From positions 1 through 64,000 of the forward strand of contig NZ_JBMNPX010000002.1 of assembly GCF_050943825.1 (NCBI RefSeq): a stretch of DNA of 64,000 nt. The letters are read 5' to 3'. The position numbers were made by a program, and so were the translations under genes. Of this stretch, positions 58,525 through 64,000 are shown one piece after another. This stretch comes from Pseudoflavonifractor sp050943825. Lineage in GTDB: Bacteria; Bacillota; Clostridia; Oscillospirales; Oscillospiraceae. Within the stretch, counting starts at the first letter, position 1, and every line of letters starts with the position of its first letter. The notes beneath the pieces were generated by a model. That model had not been told where the DNA came from, made no database searches, and worked only from the letters and a program-made list of their open reading frames with translations.

Positions 58525-58980
58525 ATGCGGATTCTGGTGTCGGCCTGCCTGCTGGGCCTGACATGCCGGTACAGCGGGGAAGGCAAAGCATTTCCGCCGC
58601 TGACGGAGCTGCTGAACCGGGAGGAGTTGAGCTTTGTGCCCGTGTGCCCCGAGCAGCTGGGCGGCCTGTCCACACCCCGTCTGCCCTCCGAGCGGGTGGG
58701 GGAGCGGGTGCTCACCCGGGATGGGGTCGACGTGACGGAGCAGTATGCCCGGGGAGCGGTCCAGGCGGAGGAGCTGGCCCGTCTGATGGGCTGCCGGTGC
58801 GCCCTGCTGAAGGCACGCAGCCCCTCTTGCGGCAGCGGCGTCATCTATGACGGTACCTTCACCGGGCGGAAAATCCCCGGCGACGGTGTGACCGCCGCCC
58901 GGCTCAAGAGCACCGGTATTCCGGTGTTTGACGAGGAGCACTGGGCGGAATTTCTGGACTTTATCAAGGAGGAAGGCTGA
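58525..58980 (+). CDS. DUF523 family protein
   Basis: The 151-aa product begins MRILVSACLLGLTCRYSGEG, the DUF523 signature with two Cys, followed by VPVCPEQLGGLSTPR and KARSPSCGSG. Function not established; the Cys residues suggest metal or sulfur chemistry, and the domain is sometimes linked to DNA or nucleotide metabolism genes. Located between thyA and folA with short or no gaps. Confidence 0.85.
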   Translation: MRILVSACLLGLTCRYSGEGKAFPPLTELLNREELSFVPVCPEQLGGLSTPRLPSERVGERVLTRDGVDVTEQYARGAVQAEELARLMGCRCALLKARSPSCGSGVIYDGTFTGRKIPGDGVTAARLKSTGIPVFDEEHWAEFLDFIKEEG

Positions 58981-59460
58981 ATGTACCTGATTGCTGCGGT
59001 GGATCAGAACTGGGCCATCGGCTACCAGAACAAGCTGCTGGCCCGGATTTCCCCTGATTTGAAGCGGTTCAAGGCCCTGACCCTGGGGCACCCGGTGCTG
59101 CTGGGGCGAAAGACCCTGGAGACCTTCCCCGGCGGGAAGCCCCTGCCCGGACGGCAGAACTATATTCTCTCCACCAATCCGGACTACAAGGTGGAAAACG
59201 CTGTTGTGCTCCATAGCCTGGAGGAGGCCAGAGCGGTCTGCCCGGCGGACACCTTTGTCATCGGCGGGGCCCAGGTGTACCGGGCCGCGCTGGACTGGTG
59301 CGACACGGCCTATATCACCAAAATCCACGCTTCCTTTGAGGCGGACGCCTGGTTCCCCAACCTGGACGACCTGCCCGAGTGGGAGCTGACGGAGGAGGAG
59401 CCGGTGCTGGAGGACGGGGGTCTGACCTTCCACTACGCCACCTACCGGAGAAAGGGGTAA
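58981..59460 (+). CDS. folA: Dihydrofolate reductase
   Basis: The 159-aa enzyme reduces dihydrofolate with NADPH. Motifs are MYLIAAVDQNWAIGYQNKLL, GHPVLLGRKTLETFPGGKPL and VIGGAQVYRAALDWCDTAYI. Its ATG directly follows the DUF523 stop. Partner of thyA. Confidence 0.94.
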   Translation: MYLIAAVDQNWAIGYQNKLLARISPDLKRFKALTLGHPVLLGRKTLETFPGGKPLPGRQNYILSTNPDYKVENAVVLHSLEEARAVCPADTFVIGGAQVYRAALDWCDTAYITKIHASFEADAWFPNLDDLPEWELTEEEPVLEDGGLTFHYATYRRKG

Positions 59461-59464
59461 CGAG

Positions 59465-60034
59465 ATGTACGCAGACGACATCCGGGCCTACCGCCCTCAG
59501 GACGAGCAGGAGGAGACCGACAAGCGGATTATTCTGGAGTATGTGGACCGGTACCCCGACACCGTGCTCACCCGGCAGAATGAGTACGCTCACATCACAA
59601 GCTCCGGCTTTGTGGTCAACGCCGACGCCACCAAGGTGCTCATGGCCCACCACAATATCTACAAGGTGTGGGCCTGGACCGGCGGCCACGCCGACGGGGA
59701 CAGCGACCTGCTGGCTGTAGCCCTGCGGGAGGCCAGTGAGGAGACTGGAATCACCCATGTGCGCCCCCTTTCAAGCGATATCGCCTCTCTGGACATCCTG
59801 CCCGTGTGGGGGCACGTGAAGCGGGGGAAATACGTGGCGGCCCACCAGCACCTCAATGTGTCCTATCTGCTGACCGCCGACGAGAGCGACGTCCTCACCA
59901 TCCGGGAGGGAGAGAACACCGGCGTGGCCTGGCTGCCCGCCGACCGCCTCACCGAGCTGACCAACGAGTGGCAGATGGATCATGTGTACCTTAAGCTGCT
60001 CCGCCGGGCCCGGGCCCTGCTTGGGCTGGCGTAA
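59465..60034 (+). CDS. NUDIX hydrolase with altered Nudix box
   Basis: The 189-aa product has a Nudix domain: GGHADGDSDLLAVALREASE followed by ETGI. The box GX5EX7REUXEEXGU keeps the REASEETGI helix with metal-binding Glu residues, but the first Glu is Ser (or an adjacent Asp). This is common in a branch with WTGGHADGD. The substrate may be a nucleoside diphosphate derivative; last gene of the thyA operon. Confidence 0.85.
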   Translation: MYADDIRAYRPQDEQEETDKRIILEYVDRYPDTVLTRQNEYAHITSSGFVVNADATKVLMAHHNIYKVWAWTGGHADGDSDLLAVALREASEETGITHVRPLSSDIASLDILPVWGHVKRGKYVAAHQHLNVSYLLTADESDVLTIREGENTGVAWLPADRLTELTNEWQMDHVYLKLLRRARALLGLA

Positions 60035-60037
60035 AGA

Positions 60038-60076
60038 AAAAGCGCGTGGGAACCCAGATTCCCACGCGCTTTTTTG
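60038..60076. terminator. Terminator of the thyA operon
   Basis: AAGCGCGTGGGAA-CCCAGA-TTCCCACGCGCTT followed by T's; flanked by A's on the other side, so bidirectional. Confidence 0.92.
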
Positions 60077-60694
60077 TCAATTGGTCTGGTTTTCGATGCG
60101 GTCTCCATCGGAGGCGTTCCGGCCCAGCCGCTCCTTCAGCCGCTGTTTCCGCCGCTCCATGGAGCGGAAATGGTGTTCCTTCAGATGCTGGAAGGTGAAG
60201 CCGCCGGGGAACAGGCTGTTGACCACCATGGCCGCCACCACGCCGATGGCGGTGTCCAGGATGCGGTTGAGGGCGTAGCTGATGTAAGTGTCCGGCGGGG
60301 TGTTGAACAGCAGGATGCACAGCACCACGCCGCCGGGCTGTACGCCGCCCACCCAGAAGACCTGACACAGGAGAATGAGAATCACTACACCCACAAATAC
60401 CAGAGGCACCAGCAGCAGGGAGTGGCCGCCGTTGGGGTAGAAGATCAGGTATACCCGGAACAGGACCATGCCAAGCAGGCCGCCGATAAGGGTGCCGAAG
60501 AGACGGTTACCGCCGTGAAGCCGGGAATTTTCCAGGTCGCTGCCCATACCGAAGATGGCGCCGATGCAGGCGAAGGCGGGGCTGCGGTTGAGGAAGAAGT
60601 ACACCAGGGCGCACAGGGCTGCGGCCGTGGCTGTCTTGATGTTGCGCATGCCCACTCGGGGCAGAAAACGGGACGTGGGACTGGTTTGGCTCAT
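60077..60694 (-). CDS. FUSC / aromatic acid exporter-type membrane protein
   Basis: The 205-aa product from ATG 60694 has about five membrane helices and the pattern PRVGMRNIKTATAAALCALV, followed by CIGAIFGMGSDLENS and GNRLFGTLIGGLLGMV, as in the FUSC/DUF939 group. A basic cytoplasmic C-terminus (RKQRLKERLGRN) follows. Relatives export aromatic acids; the short form may work as an oligomer. Function inferred. Confidence 0.78.
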   Translation of the reverse strand: MSQTSPTSRFLPRVGMRNIKTATAAALCALVYFFLNRSPAFACIGAIFGMGSDLENSRLHGGNRLFGTLIGGLLGMVLFRVYLIFYPNGGHSLLLVPLVFVGVVILILLCQVFWVGGVQPGGVVLCILLFNTPPDTYISYALNRILDTAIGVVAAMVVNSLFPGGFTFQHLKEHHFRSMERRKQRLKERLGRNASDGDRIENQTN

Positions 60695-60818
60695 GTCAAA
60701 ATCGCTCCAACTCCGAAGTATTTTCCGGTCTGTTCCATATGTGGAAACATTATAGCATGGTAGCAAAGCAGTTGAAAAGAGTAAAACGAAAATATTTGCA
60801 GAAAAATCGGGAGTAAAA

Positions 60819-60849
60819 CAAAAACAGGGCTGTCAAAGCCCTGTTTTTG
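60819..60849 (-). terminator. Terminator of the MFS gene
   Basis: CAAAAACAGGGCT/AGCCCTGTTTTTG hairpin, ending in T's on the minus strand, adjacent to the MFS stop. Confidence 0.85.
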
Positions 60850-62079
60850 TTATTTATTTATCATGCGGCTCCAAGCCAGTGCGGCAGCAGCCAGCGCGGT
60901 GGCCACACAGCCCAGCACAATACAGCACAGCAGCATCAGGTTGGCTCCGCCCATGGGCAGGGACGCGCCTGCGTCCAGGGCCAGGCCGCTGATATAGCTG
61001 CCCAGCATACCGCCCATGCCGTTGGAGGCAACCATCATCACCGTCTGACCCCGCACCCGGTCGGCCTCGGGCACTGACTCATTGACAAAGTACACCGACG
61101 CCGGGGTAAACAGACCGTACCCCAGCATCTGGAGGGGCTGGGCCAGTAACACGGTGGCCAGATTGAAGGACAGCAGCAGCGCCACGGCCTTCAGCACGGT
61201 AAAGACCATGCTGATGAGAATGAGCTTCCCGCTGCCCAGGCGGCGGAGCATGCGCTGGAAGAAGAAGGCGGTGGGCAACTCGAAGCCGCCCATGAGGAAG
61301 AGTGCCACACCCAGGTTGGCGCTGTTGCCGCCCCGGCTCTCCACCACGTTGACCAGGAAGTTGGACATGGGCAGGCAGGCGGTGAGGCCCAGCAGAATGG
61401 CCACCAGCATGAGGGTGAAGGGGGGATTGTTCTTCAGCAGGTACCACACCGAATGGGGCTTCTCAGCAGGGGGCGCGTCCGCTGCCGCAGGGGCGGAGCG
61501 GAAGGTGGGGTAGGAGATGGTCAGGGCGATGACCGCCGCCACCAGCACCGCGTGGGTGATGAGGGGGCTCTCCACGCCCATGGCCTGGGTCTGGAGGCCC
61601 AGGATAACGCAGGTAATGGCATAGGCCATGGAGCCGATGCCCCGGCCCAGGCTGTACCGGATGGGCATGCCCGCGTTGATGAACTGGATGGCCATGGCGT
61701 CCATCAGGGGATAGGCGGAGATCTCAAAGCCGCCCAGGATGATGAGGATAACGGCGGTGCCTCCCATGCCCATGGGCCAGAGGAGAAAGGCCAGAGAGGC
61801 GGCCAGAGACAGGGCCAGGGACAGGGAGACGATGACCTTCAGGGGGATCTCCGGGTGCCGGTCGGCAAAGCCGCCCAGCAGGGGCTGGAAGATGATGCCC
61901 GCCAGACAGCGGATGGCGATGAGCAGGCCGATCTGGCTGTTGGAGAAGCCCCTCGCCCCCAGCAGGGCGGCCAGGTAGGCGCAGATGGCGGCAAACATGG
62001 CCCAATAGCCCATCTGCATGACAATATAGTGCAGGTCCAGCCTGCGGAGGGAGGGCTGTGCGGCGTTCAATCCGTTCAC
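60850..62079 (-). CDS. MFS transporter
   Basis: The 409-aa protein has 12 predicted membrane helices and an MFS A-motif variant (PLLGGFADRHPEIPLK) between helices 2 and 3. The pattern resembles the MFS_1-like group (sugar or nucleoside symporters such as the phenylpropionate or LacY-like families), but the substrate is not predictable. The next gene upstream (62090-63325) is only 10 bp away and may be cotranscribed. Confidence 0.85.
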   Translation of the reverse strand: MNGLNAAQPSLRRLDLHYIVMQMGYWAMFAAICAYLAALLGARGFSNSQIGLLIAIRCLAGIIFQPLLGGFADRHPEIPLKVIVSLSLALSLAASLAFLLWPMGMGGTAVILIILGGFEISAYPLMDAMAIQFINAGMPIRYSLGRGIGSMAYAITCVILGLQTQAMGVESPLITHAVLVAAVIALTISYPTFRSAPAAADAPPAEKPHSVWYLLKNNPPFTLMLVAILLGLTACLPMSNFLVNVVESRGGNSANLGVALFLMGGFELPTAFFFQRMLRRLGSGKLILISMVFTVLKAVALLLSFNLATVLLAQPLQMLGYGLFTPASVYFVNESVPEADRVRGQTVMMVASNGMGGMLGSYISGLALDAGASLPMGGANLMLLCCIVLGCVATALAAAALAWSRMINK

Positions 62080-62089
62080 CTCTTACGTT

Positions 62090-63325
62090 TTAGTAGCGGA
62101 ATTCCGGCTTTGTGTCGGCGCCGAAGAACTGGAACAGCTCGGGCAGGCGGGTGGAACTGGCGCAGTACATCACCACCACCATGTCCGGGTCCAGCCAGTC
62201 CATATAGTCCATCAGATTGTCCTTGAAGTAGCGCAGGTCAATGGTGATGACCTCCGAGCAGTCCAGGGCCAGGAAGGGGGCCAGAATGCAGGAGTAGGAG
62301 TCACGCACCAGCAGCACCCGGGGTCCGTCAGGATTCAGGTGGTTGGTCATACGGGCCAGGTTGTAGTCGCCGCCGGCGTAGAGGGTGTAGGGATTGCCGT
62401 TGAAGTAGTCAATCTCCTCCACCCGCTCCGGGAACAGGAGTGACTCCTCAAAGGGACCGGTGCGCTCGATGGCGTTGAGGGGCACCGAGTAGGTGAAGCT
62501 GGTCTCAAAGTTGGGCTTCCACAGGTTGATGCTGTCCACGCCGGTGTACAGCGTGCCCACCCGCTTGCCCTGGCTGCCCAGGAAGGAGTCCTCATAGGTG
62601 ATTTTGGTGTAGCTGTCCGGGTCGGTGTAGAGGGGGTTGACCTCATAGCCCAGAATCTCCGACAGCCGCTGGGTCACCGCCTGATAGCCCACAAAGCCGC
62701 CCTCGGGGGTCCAGTGGTGGTCTGTGCGGAAGTAGAAGGGGAGAGCGCCGGGGGCCTGAGATGCCTCCTCCAGCACGGGCCGCAGGTCCAGGGTGTCCAC
62801 GCCCAGGTCGTTCAGGGTGGAAAGGAGCAGGTCGGCGTTTTCGTGGCCGTAGTCGGTGACGCCCTCAGGCAGCTCCTCGCCGCTCTGGCTCACCTTCTGG
62901 GGGGCCTGGACATAGAGCAGGGGGATGTCCTTCTCGGCCAGCTGCTCCTGGAAGTCGGCCACCGCCTGGGCGTGGGGCCGGGTGTCTGTGGGGCCGCCGT
63001 ACAGGTTCTCAAAGGCCAGGTCCCCATTGTCCAGCTTGATGACGGTGTAGTCCGCCTCCACGTCCTCCACCACCCGGCGGCCCATGAGCCGCTGGATGCC
63101 GCCGTAGAGCTGGATGAAGTGGTGGTCCTTGTCCAGGTCCTGATTCAGTGCATTCTCCGCGCTGGAGAGGAAGGTGGGCAGGTAGGAGAAGTCACGGCGC
63201 AGCTTGCCGAACTCGGCCCGCAGGTTGCCGCTGCCGCTGAAAAAGGCGGCCATGGCCACCACCAGACCGGCTCCGATGCCCAACAGGAAGAGGACGGCGG
63301 TAAGATTGCGTTTCAGTTTGCTCAT
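62090..63325 (-). CDS. DHHW-family protein (AlgJ/AlgX-like)
   Basis: The 411-aa product has one N-terminal membrane anchor (about residues 8-30) and an extracytoplasmic SGNH-like domain with the characteristic TDHHWTPEGG motif and a later DSYSC segment with the probable Ser. DHHW proteins act with MBOAT acyltransferases in O-acetylation of surface polysaccharide. The MBOAT gene lies 12 bp upstream, so the pair forms one transcript. Confidence 0.86.
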   Translation of the reverse strand: MSKLKRNLTAVLFLLGIGAGLVVAMAAFFSGSGNLRAEFGKLRRDFSYLPTFLSSAENALNQDLDKDHHFIQLYGGIQRLMGRRVVEDVEADYTVIKLDNGDLAFENLYGGPTDTRPHAQAVADFQEQLAEKDIPLLYVQAPQKVSQSGEELPEGVTDYGHENADLLLSTLNDLGVDTLDLRPVLEEASQAPGALPFYFRTDHHWTPEGGFVGYQAVTQRLSEILGYEVNPLYTDPDSYTKITYEDSFLGSQGKRVGTLYTGVDSINLWKPNFETSFTYSVPLNAIERTGPFEESLLFPERVEEIDYFNGNPYTLYAGGDYNLARMTNHLNPDGPRVLLVRDSYSCILAPFLALDCSEVITIDLRYFKDNLMDYMDWLDPDMVVVMYCASSTRLPELFQFFGADTKPEFRY

Positions 63326-63337
63326 GGTGCGTCCTCC

Positions 63338-64000
63338 TCAGAAATTAAAGTAGATGAAGGGGTTGTAGGTGCCCTTGATGGTGAAGCACACTGCCACCAC
63401 AAAGACCGCCAGCAGGGCCAGGGTGGACACGCAGTCCCACACCGGCAGCAGCTTTCCATTGGCTGCCACCGTCAGCTTTTTCCGAATCCAGGTGGCGGTG
63501 GGGGCGGCGCAGAACGCGGCGGCCAGCAGGATGATCCAGTACTCCCGCAGGTAGAGGGCGGCCTGGCTGCTCCACACCGGCATGGAGCCGATATGGAACA
63601 GGGAGAGGAAGTAGGAACCGGCGGCGGACAGGGAGTCGGACCGGAACACCACGCAGGTGAGCACAAAGGCTACCTGAGTGTAGAACCAGCCGATGGCCTT
63701 GGGCCAGCCCTTGCCCATCTTGCCGTACTTCTCCAGCATGAGCAGGGCGTAGTTCAGCAGGCCCCAGACCACATAGGTCCAGTTGGCGCCGTGCCAGATG
63801 CCGGTGAGGAGCCACACCACAAAGATGTTGCGCACCACCTTCCACTTCTTGTCCACCCGGCTGCCGCCCAGGGGGAAGTAGACGTAGTCACGGAACCAGG
63901 AGGTGAGGGAGATATGCCACCTGCGCCAGAACTCGGTGACCGAGGTGGAGATGTAGGGGTAGTCAAAGTTCTCCAGGAAGTGGAAGCCGAACATCCGGCC
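63338..64000 (-). CDS. MBOAT O-acyltransferase (partial, runs off right edge)
   Basis: The 220-residue visible C-terminal part has several membrane helices and the MBOAT signature with catalytic His (LLTGIWHGANWTYVVWGLLN), preceded by TEFWRRWHISLTSWFRDYVY FPLGG-type sequence of the AlgI/DltB group. The frame continues through the right end without a start. It transfers acyl groups to cell-surface polysaccharide, probably with the DHHW partner downstream. The N-terminal half lies outside the window. Confidence 0.9.
   Translation of the reverse strand, partial: GRMFGFHFLENFDYPYISTSVTEFWRRWHISLTSWFRDYVYFPLGGSRVDKKWKVVRNIFVVWLLTGIWHGANWTYVVWGLLNYALLMLEKYGKMGKGWPKAIGWFYTQVAFVLTCVVFRSDSLSAAGSYFLSLFHIGSMPVWSSQAALYLREYWIILLAAAFCAAPTATWIRKKLTVAANGKLLPVWDCVSTLALLAVFVVAVCFTIKGTYNPFIYFNF

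Overview
The window looks like a chromosomal segment of a high-GC, anaerobic gut Firmicute of the Oscillospiraceae type (Flavonifractor / Lawsonibacter / Pseudoflavonifractor-like). This is inferred from gene content (FabK-type fatty acid synthesis with a FabT-like MarR regulator, a CD1247-domain protein, a DUF4179 sigma/anti-sigma pair, a DUF134 + NifX-like pair, clostridial small proteins) and from the strong GC bias of the host genes. No rRNA gene is present. There is one five-gene tRNA cluster.

1-12.77 kb is the right-hand part of an AT-richer integrated mobile element, probably an integrative conjugative element (ICE) whose left end lies outside the window. It carries a small redox/stress cargo (a flavodoxin-less flavo-diiron-type protein, a Cys-motif protein, a frameshifted Crp/Fnr regulator with two strong palindromic operators, and a TIGR04076-type protein). 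It also has an orphan response regulator, a sigma-like protein, a DinG-like helicase, a DUF6870-type protein, three back-to-back large serine recombinases and a short recombinase-fold protein lacking the catalytic serine. The element ends inside a fourth, GC-rich large serine recombinase gene that has lost its catalytic N-terminus (12.77-14.25 kb), so one mobile element appears to have inserted into the recombinase of an older one. Next to this remnant is a PadR / double-flavodoxin / chloramphenicol acetyltransferase operon.

17.0-26.9 kb is a complete type II fatty acid synthesis operon on the minus strand (acpP-accB-accC-accD-accA-fabH-fabK-fabD-fabG-fabF-fabZ), tightly packed with 1- and 4-nt overlaps. 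It starts from a clear sigma-A promoter with an AT-rich inverted repeat at the start site, and is followed by a FabT-like regulator. Between fabZ and the regulator sits a striking 243-bp DNA segment that can fold into two adjacent cloverleaf-like structures (an outer helix plus three hairpins each), flanked by a 7-bp direct repeat. This is the most unusual object in the window.

27-64 kb is ordinary core chromosome with several informative regulatory sites: thiN; a DUF134 regulator with a repeated dyad in its promoter; MATE exporter; two ECF sigma/anti-sigma pairs; an exported FMN/FAD reductase under a MerR-type promoter with a 19-bp spacer; an Fe-S aldo-keto reductase; a PiT transporter; 8-oxoguanine deaminase; a YqeG / endonuclease-IV-like pair; Xaa-Pro peptidase and EF-P; NodB deacetylase; Na/Pi symporter; tRNA-Val/Asp/Phe/Gly/Cys; an RNA methyltransferase; a uracil permease with a pyrBI-like U-rich leader peptide abutting a terminator; lysA; thyA-DUF523-folA-NUDIX; membrane transporters; and a DHHW / MBOAT acyl-transfer pair running off the right edge. 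A dispersed two-hairpin repeat occurs twice in opposite orientations (44.9 and 52.9 kb), with base changes that preserve the stem.

Start codons were chosen from ribosome-binding sites. Family names come from recognition of motifs and were not checked against any database.
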